Assembly: GCF_004919105.1 (NCBI RefSeq)
Contig: NZ_STGK01000002.1
Span: 372,001 to 436,000, forward strand
Direction: 5' to 3'
Length of the DNA stretch: 64,000 bases
Origin: Nocardioides sp. GY 10113
GTDB lineage: Bacteria > Actinomycetota > Actinomycetes > Propionibacteriales > Nocardioidaceae
A model generated the notes under the pieces. The model was not told where the DNA came from. It saw only the letters and a list, made by a program, of their open reading frames with translations, and searched no databases. Shown here one piece after another: positions 25,489-33,114 of this stretch. How positions within the stretch are numbered: the stretch's first letter is position 1; every line of letters starts with the position of its first letter. Both the position numbers and the translations under genes were made by a program.

Positions 25489-26529
25489 TCAGGAGAGGGA
25501 CTTGGCCGCAGCGGCGATGCGCTCGGCGTTGGGCAGGGCGGCGTACTCCAGGTGCGGGGCGAACGGGATCGTCTGCTCCACGGCGACCCGGGCGTAACGG
25601 GCCTGGGTGTCGGACTCCAACAGCAGCGCGGCGATCTCGCCGGTCAGGCCGCCGCGGACGTAGTCCTCGTCGGCGACGACGACGCGGCCGGTGCGCGCCA
25701 CGTGCTCGACGATCGCCTCCTTGTCGAGCGGGGCGAGGGTGCGCAGGTCGAGGACGGAGGCCTCGATGCCGTCCGCGGCGAGCCTGTCGGCCGCCTCGAG
25801 GCAGCGGTGCACGCCGGTGCCGACCGACACCAGGGTGACGTCGCCGCCGTCGCGGCGCAGCGCGGCCTGGCCGAACGGGATCGGCTCGACCCGGGTGGGG
25901 ACCTCGCCACGGACGCCGGCGGCCGGCTGGACGTGGCTCAGGTCGAGCGTGTCGCGCTGGTCGCCGGCCAGGTAGTCCAGGATCTGCTGGTCGAGCAGCT
26001 TGGGCGTGAGGAAGACGGTGAACTCGTCGCTCTGGACGGCGCTCAGCATCAGGCCGGCGGCGTCGGCCGGGGTCGAGGGGACGACCACCTCGACCGAGGG
26101 GTACGACGCCAGCGAGCCCCAGAGGGTCTGCGCGTGCTCGCCGCCGTCGGAGTACCAGCCGCCGACGCCGGCGCGGAGCACCATCGGCACCTTCCACTCA
26201 CCGGCGGAGAAGTCCTTGAACTTCGAGCCGGCGTTGAGGATCGCGGACCAGCCGACGGTCGCGAAGTCGATCATGTAGAGCTCGACGACCGGGCGCAGGC
26301 CCGCCATCGCGGCGCCGACACCGGCGTACATGAAGGCCGACTCCGAGATCGGGGTGTCCTTGACCCGGTCGCCGCCGAAGCGGCTGTGCAGGACCCGACG
26401 CAGGATCTGGACGTCCTCGCCGTAGGTGACCACGGTCGGGTCCTCGGCCATGGCCTGGCCGAGCGCGTGGTCGACGGCCTCGTCGTAGCGCATGGCGGTG
26501 GTGGCGATGTTGTTCACGAGGGTGCTCAT
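25489..26529 (-). CDS. Thiamine-dependent 2-oxo acid dehydrogenase E1 component, beta subunit
   Basis: 346-aa E1 beta subunit (PdhB/AcoB/BkdA2 type). MRYDEAVDHALGQAMAEDPTVVTYGEDV matches the family N-terminus. The thiamine-activating Glu lies in DTPISESAFMYAGVGAAMAG near 60-78, and the Transketolase_C domain covers about 215-330 (TLVSVGTGVHRCLEAADRL; VVVADEDYVRGGLTGEIAALL). With E1 alpha it decarboxylates a 2-oxo acid. No E2 or E3 gene is in the window, so the acyl acceptor must be encoded elsewhere or the enzyme acts differently. ATG 26529 overlaps the E1 alpha stop (ATGA): tight coupling for equimolar subunits. Confidence 0.9.
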   Translation of the reverse strand: MSTLVNNIATTAMRYDEAVDHALGQAMAEDPTVVTYGEDVQILRRVLHSRFGGDRVKDTPISESAFMYAGVGAAMAGLRPVVELYMIDFATVGWSAILNAGSKFKDFSAGEWKVPMVLRAGVGGWYSDGGEHAQTLWGSLASYPSVEVVVPSTPADAAGLMLSAVQSDEFTVFLTPKLLDQQILDYLAGDQRDTLDLSHVQPAAGVRGEVPTRVEPIPFGQAALRRDGGDVTLVSVGTGVHRCLEAADRLAADGIEASVLDLRTLAPLDKEAIVEHVARTGRVVVADEDYVRGGLTGEIAALLLESDTQARYARVAVEQTIPFAPHLEYAALPNAERIAAAAKSLS

Positions 26530-27584
26530 CGGGTTCCTCCCTTGACGCCGAACCCGACGCGCTGGCCGACGCGCTCCCGCGCCTCGTCCATCGCGGCCTG
26601 GATCTCGGCTCGCTCCTGGTCTTCGATCTTGGTGGCGACGCTGGCGCTGACCAGCGAGCGCGCGCGGCGCACCGGGTCCTTGCGCAGGGTCAGCGCGACG
26701 TCGCGGGTGTAGCGGCCGGCACGGACGCCGACCCCCGCCATCGCCTTGGCCTTGTCGGCGACGCTGCCGCCCTCGGCGGCCAGGCCGCCCTGGAGCTCGG
26801 GCACCCACACGCTGAGCTGCTTCTTCGGGTTGCGCAGCAGCCCGACCAGGGGGTCACCCTCGAAGTGGCCGTTGGGCCGGTGGCAGGTCAGGTAGAGGAA
26901 GCCCGGCCCCTTGCCGGCCCGGGCGCGCTCGACGAGGCGGCCGGCGGCGGCGTACACGTCCTGGACCTTGTGGCCGGCCGCGGTCTCCACGTGCAGGCCG
27001 AAGCCCTTGGCGCGCGAGATCGGGTCACCGCCGGTGACGTCCTTGGAGTAGGTGGTGATCCCCCACTTGTTGTCCTTGCAGACGAAGATGACCGGGAGGT
27101 TCCAGGCCACCGCCATGTTGTAGGACTCCATCAGCAGGCCCTGGTTCATGGTCGCCTCACCGTGGAAGGTGATCGCGACGCTGCCGGGGTGCAGCCGGGT
27201 GTGGGCGTAGGCCTGACCGACGGCGAGCGGGCCGCCGGAGCCGACGATGCCGTCCGCGCCCGCCTTCACCGACTTGTCGAAGATGTGCATGTGGCCGGAC
27301 ATGCCGCGGTTGATGCCCTCGTCCGAGCCGAGCACCTCCAGCAGCAGCGCCTTGGGGTCGGTGCCGCGCATGATGAACGGGCCGGTGTTGCGGTGGTCCA
27401 GCGCCATCGTGTCGTGCTCGGTCAGGTGGGCGATGATGCCGGCGTTGATGCCCTCCTCGCCGATCGCGGCGTGGTACTCGCCGGGCACCAGGCCCTCGGC
27501 CCACGCCTCGACGATGGCGTCCTCGACCAGGCGGCTGCGCACCATCATCCGGTACACGCGCGCGGCGTCCATCTTCTTGCCCAT
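26526..27584 (-). CDS. Thiamine-dependent 2-oxo acid dehydrogenase E1 component, alpha subunit
   Basis: 352-aa E1 alpha (PdhA/AcoA type). Visible: MVRSRLVEDAIVEAWAEGLVPG, the phosphorylation-loop-like GMSGHMHIFDKS near 94-105, VGSGGPLAVGQAYA near 114-127, and the thiamine diphosphate motif region FHGEATMNQGLLMESYNMA near 140-158. The standard motif is GDGxxNQG; here it reads GEATMNQG, with Asp to Glu and Gly to Ala changes. Rest of the fold is intact and the length is normal. Substrate unknown; context in a dehydrogenase/CoA-ligase operon suggests acetoin-like or branched 2-oxo acid cleavage. ATG 27584 shares its A with the last base of the epimerase stop (TGATG), so translation is coupled. 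Confidence 0.88.
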   Translation of the reverse strand: MGKKMDAARVYRMMVRSRLVEDAIVEAWAEGLVPGEYHAAIGEEGINAGIIAHLTEHDTMALDHRNTGPFIMRGTDPKALLLEVLGSDEGINRGMSGHMHIFDKSVKAGADGIVGSGGPLAVGQAYAHTRLHPGSVAITFHGEATMNQGLLMESYNMAVAWNLPVIFVCKDNKWGITTYSKDVTGGDPISRAKGFGLHVETAAGHKVQDVYAAAGRLVERARAGKGPGFLYLTCHRPNGHFEGDPLVGLLRNPKKQLSVWVPELQGGLAAEGGSVADKAKAMAGVGVRAGRYTRDVALTLRKDPVRRARSLVSASVATKIEDQERAEIQAAMDEARERVGQRVGFGVKGGTR

Positions 27585-28579
27585 CAGATCAGTCCCTCGT
27601 TCAGCGCCCACTGCTTGGAGCGGGCGATTCCGTCCTCGTACGAGACGACCGGCGTGAAGCCGAGCACCTCGCGAGCCTTCGCGTTGGAGACCAGCGCGCG
27701 GCGGTTGAGCATGTGCATCAGCGCGGGGCCGAGCTCGCTCTTCATGCCGAGGGTGCGCTGGACCTTGCCGACCACCGCGAGCGCGGGGGCGACGATCTTG
27801 ATCGGGACGGTCTTGACCTTGCCGCCCTTCCAGGAGGCGAGCTCGCCGAAGTACTCACCGGTGGTGATCTTCAGCTCCTCGCCGAAGTTGTAGGTCTGGC
27901 CGGCGAACGCCTCGCGGTCGGCGGCGAGCAGCAGCACCATCGCGTCGACGAAGTTGTCGATGTAGATCACGTCGAACGTGCCGCGACCGCCGTCGGGCAG
28001 GATCATCTGGTTCGCCTCGATCATCGCCAGCGGCTCACGGACCCAGACCGAGCCGGGGCCGTAGACGTCGGCCGGCCGCACGATGGCGATGTCCATGCCG
28101 CGGTGCCCGTTGGCGTGGGCGACCAGCTCGGAGTTGGTCTTCGTGTCGACGTACGTGCTCAGCCCGCCGGTGACCCGGGTCGGGTAGTCCTCGGTGACGT
28201 ACTCGGGGTAGACCCAGCCGTACGCCGCGATCGAGCTGAGGTGCACGAAGCGCTGCACGCCGGCCTCGACCGCCGCGTCGATGACCTTCTTGGTGCCGAG
28301 CACGTTGACGTCCCACGCGGCCTCGGTCGGGGCGACGGTGCTCACGATGGCTGCCGTGTGCACGACCGCCTCGACGCCCTCCAGGGCGTGCGCCCAGGTC
28401 GAGGGGTCAGTGGTGGTGCCCTGGACGATCCCGTTCTCGGGGTCGGCCACCAGGTCGACGCCGGTCACGGTCGCGCCGAGCTCGCGGAGACGGGCGGCGA
28501 GGGTGCGGCCGATGAAGCCGCCGGCGCCGGTGATGAAGACCGACTTCGGGACGGCCGGTGCGGGACGTGTGGTGGTCAT
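27584..28579 (-). CDS. NAD-dependent epimerase/dehydratase (extended SDR)
   Basis: 331-aa extended SDR, first gene of the five-gene operon. The NAD loop is FITGAGGFIGRTLA (TGAGGFIG 17-24), NVLGTKKVIDAA near 92-103 is typical, the catalytic pair is Y143-x3-K147 in STYVDTKTNSE with Ser in HLSSIAAYG near 113-121, and RPADVYGPGS near 170 is the substrate-loop RP.DVYGP. It is similar to 3-beta-hydroxysteroid dehydrogenase/isomerase-like SDRs, so oxidation of an alcohol to a ketone is as likely as epimerisation. ATG 28579 is preceded by GGAGGAA. The promoter and dyad lie about 80-110 nt upstream next to the divergent MerR gene. Confidence 0.87.
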   Translation of the reverse strand: MTTTRPAPAVPKSVFITGAGGFIGRTLAARLRELGATVTGVDLVADPENGIVQGTTTDPSTWAHALEGVEAVVHTAAIVSTVAPTEAAWDVNVLGTKKVIDAAVEAGVQRFVHLSSIAAYGWVYPEYVTEDYPTRVTGGLSTYVDTKTNSELVAHANGHRGMDIAIVRPADVYGPGSVWVREPLAMIEANQMILPDGGRGTFDVIYIDNFVDAMVLLLAADREAFAGQTYNFGEELKITTGEYFGELASWKGGKVKTVPIKIVAPALAVVGKVQRTLGMKSELGPALMHMLNRRALVSNAKAREVLGFTPVVSYEDGIARSKQWALNEGLI

Positions 28580-28657
28580 TGCGGATTCCTCCAGAGAAAG
28601 GGACCGGGTGGGGGTCGGCCACCGCGTAGTGAAGATCACCAGTGGCCTCGCTCACTA

Positions 28658-28693
28658 GTGACAGTAGTCACTGTCATGTGACATCGTCAAGTG
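28658..28693 (-). promoter_or_regulatory. Promoter with dyad for the epimerase-E1-VOC-ligase operon
   Basis: On the minus strand TTGACG (28690-28685), an 18-nt spacer and TACTGT (28666-28661) form a promoter for the operon. The -10 box lies in the dyad TGACAGT-AGTC-ACTGTCA (28659-28676). The sequence GTGACAGTAGTCACTG and the GTCAAGTG block recur, in the same orientation and spacing within 1 nt, upstream of the gene at 30454. A long spacer with a dyad next to a merR gene fits MerR-type control; which protein binds is inferred. Confidence 0.7.
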
Positions 28694-28745
28694 GCGAATG
28701 CAGTGCACGTCACACTTTTTCTGCTTCAACTGATTGGATAGCCCC

Positions 28746-29546
28746 ATGAGCACCAGCGCGGAGCCCGCCGCCGCAGCGGGCCAGGACCTGACCCTCGCCG
28801 AGCTCGAGCGCGCCACCGGCGTCGCCGCCCGGACGATCCGCTACTACCAGTCCGAGGGACTGCTCCCCCGGCCCACGCGGCGCGGCGGCAAGGCGATGTA
28901 CGGCGACCGGCACCTCGAGCGGCTGCGCACCATCGCCTCGCTGCAGTCGCAGGGCCTGCGCCTGCAGACCATCCGGCAGGTGCTGGGCGAGTCCGGGGAG
29001 CCCGCCAGCGAGGTGGTCGACCTGCTCGGCCCGGCGCTGACCGGGACCGCGTGGCTGGCGACCTCCGCGCAGACCCTCGACGAGGGCGAGCTGGCGGACC
29101 TGCTCGGCGACTGCTACCCCGAGCAGGTCCCGGCGCTGGTGAGCACCGGGTACCTCGAGCGCCGCACCCAGCCCGACGGCAGGAAGGTCTGGTACGCGCC
29201 CAGCGTCCCGCAGCTGCGCGGCGCGCTGGAGATGTTCTCGCTCGGCACGGACTTCGCCCTGAGCCGCTGGTCGGCGGACCAGATGCGGGCGCGCCTGCGC
29301 GAGCTCTCCGAGCTCTTCGTGGCGCGCTGGATCGCCGAGTCCGGTGCGCTCTACGAGGGCGAGGGCAGCACCGCGGACTTCACCCGCCACCTCGAGCAGT
29401 TCCGGGCCGTCGCCTGGCAGTCCGCCGCTCACGTGATGGCCGAGGAGATCGGTGCGGCGATGGGCCGGGCCGACGAGATCCGCGCCCGCCTGGAGGCCGG
29501 CGCGATCAGCGACGAGGACCTCGGGCGCGCGCCCGCCCAGGACTGA
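28746..29546 (+). CDS. MerR family transcriptional regulator
   Basis: 266-aa regulator. The MerR winged HTH covers about residues 15-85: LTLAELERATGVAARTIRYYQSEGLLPRP, with the TIRYYQSEGLLP signature, and RLRTIASLQSQGLRLQTIRQVL as the dimerisation helix start. The C-terminal 170 residues form an effector region with no metal-binding Cys pairs, so it is more like organic-ligand MerR members. Divergent from the catabolic operon; the shared gap contains the dyad described at 28658-28693. ATG 28746 is chosen; an upstream TTG at 28734 adds only four residues. It ends in an 18-bp hairpin. Confidence 0.87.
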   Translation: MSTSAEPAAAAGQDLTLAELERATGVAARTIRYYQSEGLLPRPTRRGGKAMYGDRHLERLRTIASLQSQGLRLQTIRQVLGESGEPASEVVDLLGPALTGTAWLATSAQTLDEGELADLLGDCYPEQVPALVSTGYLERRTQPDGRKVWYAPSVPQLRGALEMFSLGTDFALSRWSADQMRARLRELSELFVARWIAESGALYEGEGSTADFTRHLEQFRAVAWQSAAHVMAEEIGAAMGRADEIRARLEAGAISDEDLGRAPAQD

Positions 29547-29620
29547 CGCCGGCCTCGGGCGCCCTCAGGTGCCCGGAACGCCCGAGGCCGGCGTCAGCAC
29601 GGTGCTGACGCCGGCCTCGG
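29544..29620. terminator. Three-armed alternative hairpin between convergent genes
   Basis: Arm 1 (29544-29561) pairs perfectly over 18 bp with arm 2 (29579-29596). Arm 2 plus three extra bases (29582-29600) also pairs perfectly over 19 bp with arm 3 (29602-29620). The two structures exclude each other. Position between the MerR stop and the stop of the mycothiol-type gene suggests that each serves as terminator for one direction. All arms share the core GACGCCGGCCTCGG. Confidence 0.75.
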
Positions 29621-29635
29621 CAGGGAGCGGTCCGC

Positions 29636-30454
29636 TCAGAGGTTGATCGCGTCGAGCACGACGGCGGCGCGCTCGAGGTCGCCACCGACCACCACGTCCC
29701 CGTCGCGCCAGTGCTCCCGGCGGGTGCCCCAGACCGGGAAGTCGAGGGCGGCCCCCTCCACGGTCGCGACGGCCCCGGCGGTGGTGCCCTCGGTCACCGT
29801 GCCGTCCGGGTCGACGCGCCACGCGCCGCCGCCGGGGCCCTCGAGCACGAAGGCGATCGGGCGGTCGAAGCCGGCCACCGGACGCAGGCCCTGCTCGTTG
29901 CCGAGCGTCGCGAACATCCAGGTCAGCACCACCCTCATCCGCAGGTCGTCGGTCCCCGGCACCGGGCGCCCGAGCGCGGGCGCCAGGTCGTGACGCAGGT
30001 GGATGTGGTGGTCGAACGTCAACGCCCCGCCGACCAGCAGTCGACCGGGGTACTTCCCGTGCTCGGCGAGCCGCATCGGGACGTTCGCGAGCGGCCGGTG
30101 CTGGGTCAGCCCCGAGAGCCACGCCGCCCGAGCACTCCAGGTCTCGTACTCGGCCGCGACCCGCCAGTACGACCAGCCACGCCGCCGGTCGACGAGCTCG
30201 TCGTTGGTGCGCTCGATCTTCGCGCTGTTCAGCAGCTTGAAGGAGGTCGGCGTGAAGAGCGCGTGGACACTGGCGCCCAGGTGGGCCACGACGTCCTGGA
30301 CCCGCCACCCCTCGGCCGCACTGGGAGCCTTCCAGTCGGCGGCGTCGAGTCCACCGAGGAAGCTCAGCATCTCCGCCCGCTCGCGCCGCAGCGCCTCGGT
30401 CGGATCGATCGGGGTCGCGGTGCGCGCGACCGGCGCCGTGGCGGTCAGGGTCAT
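29636..30454 (-). CDS. Maleylpyruvate isomerase-like mycothiol-dependent family protein (MDMPI/DinB fold)
   Basis: 272-aa protein of the actinobacterial TIGR03083/MDMPI group. The N-terminal four-helix bundle (about 17-165) shows WRVQDVVAHLGASVHALF (metal-type His58) and ALTFDHHIHLRHDLAPALG near 144-162 with clustered His for metal binding. A C-terminal domain (about 175-270) follows, as in mycothiol-dependent maleylpyruvate isomerase. Members use mycothiol as cofactor or are S-transferases; the substrate here is unknown. ATG 30454 has GGAGGCC upstream. Its promoter carries the same dyad as the catabolic operon 2 kb away, so it probably belongs to the same regulon. Confidence 0.78.
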   Translation of the reverse strand: MTLTATAPVARTATPIDPTEALRRERAEMLSFLGGLDAADWKAPSAAEGWRVQDVVAHLGASVHALFTPTSFKLLNSAKIERTNDELVDRRRGWSYWRVAAEYETWSARAAWLSGLTQHRPLANVPMRLAEHGKYPGRLLVGGALTFDHHIHLRHDLAPALGRPVPGTDDLRMRVVLTWMFATLGNEQGLRPVAGFDRPIAFVLEGPGGGAWRVDPDGTVTEGTTAGAVATVEGAALDFPVWGTRREHWRDGDVVVGGDLERAAVVLDAINL

Positions 30455-30505
30455 GTCGGCCTCCGGGTGACGGGTGTGACCCGGGCGGAGCACCTCGGAT
30501 CACAT

Positions 30506-30540
30506 GTGACAGTAATCACTGGTATTTCCAGCGTCAAGTG
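30506..30540 (-). promoter_or_regulatory. Second copy of the operon promoter/operator
   Basis: On the minus strand TTGACG (30537-30532), a 17-nt spacer and TACTGT (30514-30509) precede the MDMPI-like gene by about 55 nt. GTGACAGTAATCACTG (30506-30521) differs at one base from GTGACAGTAGTCACTG at 28658-28673, and GTCAAGTG is identical in both. The rest of the surrounding sequence differs, which argues for selection on this block. Confidence 0.68.
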
Positions 30541-30608
30541 TCTTATGACCGGGGTGGTGGGGGTGGCATCCGGTCGACGCCACCCCACCGCCCCACCGGC
30601 CCCGACTC

Positions 30609-32021
30609 TCACGCCTCGAGCGCGTGCCCGAGCCGGAACACGTTGCGCGGGTCGAGCGATCGCTTCATCGCGAGCAACCGGTGGTGCACGTCCGGACGCC
30701 AGGCGGCGGCGACCTCCGCCGCGCTGGCGCTCGCTCCCAGCCAGTTGAGCAGCGCCGTGCCGGTCGCCCACGGCCGCAGGGCCGCGACCACGGCGTCGCA
30801 CGCGACCGGGACCGCCTCCTCGATGCCCGGCGCGAGCACGCCGAGCGCGAGCAGCGAGTACGCGCCCTCGCGGCCGGCCACGGCGTTCGGGACGCGCGGC
30901 GACCGGCCGATCGCACCGCCCATCAGCCGCAGCTCGACCATCGCCAGGGCGGGGTGGCGCCCGGGGCCCGCCACCGCGAGCAGAGCGTCCACCGCCTCGG
31001 CGCTCAGCTCGCGCAGCAGGGCGCCCTTCTCCCACACCGGGGCGGGTTCGGTCGGGTCCTGGTGGATCGCGTCGGACTGGGTGTACGGCAGCGCGCCGAC
31101 CCCCGAGAGCAGCACCTCCCCCGCCTCCAGCATCGGCGCCAGCAGCTCGGCGCCCTCCACGTCGCCGCCGTGGTGGGCGAAGCGCAGCATCACCACGTGC
31201 TGGCCCCGCAGGGCCTCCGGCAGCTCCGGCGCCGGCGGCAGGTTGAGCAGCGCCACCGAGGTGCTGGTGCGGTCGGGCAGGGTCGGCGCCCAGGTGCGGA
31301 ACGAGTGCAGCACGTCGCGCGCGGAGCCGCCCGCGAAGAAGACGGCGCCCGCGTAGATCGTCGCCACCGGGACCAGGCCGATCTCGATCTCGGTGACCAC
31401 GCCGAAGTTGCCCTTCCCGCCCCGGATCGCCCAGAACAGCTCGGGCTCGGTGTGCTCGTCGACGCGGCGGACCCGGCCATCGGCGGTGACCAGCTCGACG
31501 GCCAGCACCTGGTCCGCCCCGAACCCGTACTCCCGGCTCAGCGGACCCAGCCCGCCACCCAGGCTGTAGCCGACCACGCCCACCGAGGACGAGGAGCCGC
31601 TGACGCCGGCCAGGCCGTGGCGGGCGGCCGCCTCGTTGACCTGCGCCCACCGGACGCCGGCGCCGACGCGGGCCCGGCGACGTACCGGGTCGATGTGGAC
31701 ATGATCCATCCGCGACGTCGTGACCAGCACGGCGTCGCGGACCGCTCGCACCGGCCCGTGTCCCGTGGCCTGGACCGCGACGGGCAGGCCGTTGGCCACC
31801 GCCCAGGTCACCGCGGCGGCCACGTCGGCCGGGCCGGTCGCGCCGACGGTCACCACCGGCTCGTGGGTCACGGCGAGGTTGAAGGTGGCCACCTCGGCGG
31901 CGGCCCCGGGGTCGCCGGGGGTCAGGACCGGGCCGTCCACCCGGCGGGCGAGGTCGGCGATCGGTGGGTCGAAGTCACGGGCTCCGCCGCGGGCGGCGTC
32001 GGCGACGATGGTGCTGGTCAT
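30609..32021 (-). CDS. FAD-binding oxidoreductase (berberine-bridge-enzyme-like)
   Basis: 470-aa flavoprotein oxidase. FAD_binding_4 (PCMH-type) domain covers about 45-215: VTVGATGPADVAAAVTWAVANGLPVAVQATGHGP (as a span), VGAGVRWAQVNEAAARHGL, GSSSSVGVVGYSLGGGLGPLSREYG and ELFWAIRGGKGNFGVVTEIE. The C-terminal BBE motif is DPRNVFRLGHAL near 456-467. The His of QATGHGP is at the usual position of the covalent 8-alpha-histidyl-FAD link; a second Cys for bicovalent attachment is absent. Likely oxidises a sugar or alkaloid-like substrate with O2. ATG 32021 has AGGAGG upstream. Divergent from a LysR gene, probably its regulator. Confidence 0.88.
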   Translation of the reverse strand: MTSTIVADAARGGARDFDPPIADLARRVDGPVLTPGDPGAAAEVATFNLAVTHEPVVTVGATGPADVAAAVTWAVANGLPVAVQATGHGPVRAVRDAVLVTTSRMDHVHIDPVRRRARVGAGVRWAQVNEAAARHGLAGVSGSSSSVGVVGYSLGGGLGPLSREYGFGADQVLAVELVTADGRVRRVDEHTEPELFWAIRGGKGNFGVVTEIEIGLVPVATIYAGAVFFAGGSARDVLHSFRTWAPTLPDRTSTSVALLNLPPAPELPEALRGQHVVMLRFAHHGGDVEGAELLAPMLEAGEVLLSGVGALPYTQSDAIHQDPTEPAPVWEKGALLRELSAEAVDALLAVAGPGRHPALAMVELRLMGGAIGRSPRVPNAVAGREGAYSLLALGVLAPGIEEAVPVACDAVVAALRPWATGTALLNWLGASASAAEVAAAWRPDVHHRLLAMKRSLDPRNVFRLGHALEA

Positions 32022-32145
32022 CTGCGGGTCCTCCTGCTGGGGTGCCCGGCGGTTCCGGGCCTCGCAGCAACGGTGATCCGCGGAGCCGGCGCGATCCACG
32101 ACTTTGTCCCTCGCGGCCGGGAGGCGGCGCCTACCATCGCAGGTC

Positions 32146-33036
32146 ATGGAGCTGCGCCAGCTGCGCTACTTCGTCGCGGTGGCCGAGGAGCTGCACTTCG
32201 GGCGGGCCGCGGCGCGGCTGCTGATCGCCTCGCCGTCGCTGAGCCAGCAGATCAAGGCCCTGGAGCGGAGCCTCGCGGTGACGCTCTTCGAGCGCTCCAG
32301 CACCGGGGTCGCGCTGACCCCGGCCGGCGCCCAGCTGCTGCCGCTCGCGCGGTCGGCGCTGGCCGCGGCCGAGGAGGTCCGCAGCACCGCGCAGCGGATC
32401 AGCCAGGAACGCGCGGAGGTGCTCCGCCTCGGGTTCCTCCCCTTCTCGCTGACGGGCGCCTCCCGCCGGTTGCTGACGGAGTTCGGCCGCGCCGCGCCGA
32501 CCGTCACCGTCCAGCTGCGCCAGTACGAGTGGGACGACCCGTCCGCGGGCCTGCTCGCCGGCGACACCGACGCCGCGCTGGTCCGGCCGCCGTTCACGGG
32601 CGCCGAGCGGCTCACGCTGCTGGAGCTGGCCACCGACCCGCTGCTCGCCATCGTCGCCGAGGACCACCCGCTGGCGGCCGAGGGCTCGGTGACGCGGACC
32701 CGGCTGGCCGCCGAGCCATGGCTGGAGGCGGCCGGCGTGACCGATCCCGTCTTCGCCGCCTTCTGGTACTTCCGCGACGTACGCCGCCACGGCCCCGCCG
32801 TCCGCAGCGAGGCCGCGACGCTCGAGGAGTGGCTCTCCGAGATCGCCTTCGGGCGCGGGGTGAACGTGGTGCCGGCCAGCCTCGCGGAGGAGTACCGGCG
32901 CCCCGGGCTGGCGTTCGTGCCGCTCGCCGACACGCCCCGCTCCCCGCTCGCACTGGCCTGGCCGCGGGACCGGCCGACGCCGGCGGTGCAGGCACTGGCC
33001 CGGGCCGCCGCCGGCGCCGGGCGCCCCGGTGGTTGA
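32146..33036 (+). CDS. LysR family transcriptional regulator
   Basis: 296-aa LysR regulator. The HTH occupies residues 1-60 (MELRQLRYFVAVAEELHFGRAAARLLIASPSLSQQIKALE, given as a span), followed by the LysR substrate-binding domain (about 90-290; VLRLGFLPFSL, RLTLLELATDPLLAIVAEDHPLA). The HFGRAAARL.I..PSLSQQI pattern is the CatR/BenM-like subclass that responds to small acids. It is divergent from the FAD oxidase; the 124-bp gap should hold the shared operator. TACCAT lies 8 nt before the ATG without a clear ribosome site. The last codons overlap an intergenic repeat. Confidence 0.88.
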   Translation: MELRQLRYFVAVAEELHFGRAAARLLIASPSLSQQIKALERSLAVTLFERSSTGVALTPAGAQLLPLARSALAAAEEVRSTAQRISQERAEVLRLGFLPFSLTGASRRLLTEFGRAAPTVTVQLRQYEWDDPSAGLLAGDTDAALVRPPFTGAERLTLLELATDPLLAIVAEDHPLAAEGSVTRTRLAAEPWLEAAGVTDPVFAAFWYFRDVRRHGPAVRSEAATLEEWLSEIAFGRGVNVVPASLAEEYRRPGLAFVPLADTPRSPLALAWPRDRPTPAVQALARAAAGAGRPGG

Positions 33037-33091
33037 GGGGCGAGCGAAGCGAGCCTCGACACCACCGCACCAGAGTGGTCTCGAGGCTCGC
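33028..33091. repeat. Nocardioides-type intergenic repeat with terminator hairpin
   Basis: GGTGGTTGAGG at 33028-33038, GAGCGAAGCGAGC and CACCACC form the kind of dispersed element known from Nocardioides intergenic regions (from memory, not searched). Within it 33049-33059 pairs with 33081-33091 over 11 bp, and ACCAC/GTGGT extend the stem after one mismatch. It lies between convergent LysR and catalase genes and can terminate both. It begins inside the last codons of the LysR gene. Confidence 0.6.
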
Positions 33092-33114
33092 TGTCCGCGG
33101 CGGGCCGTGGAGGG

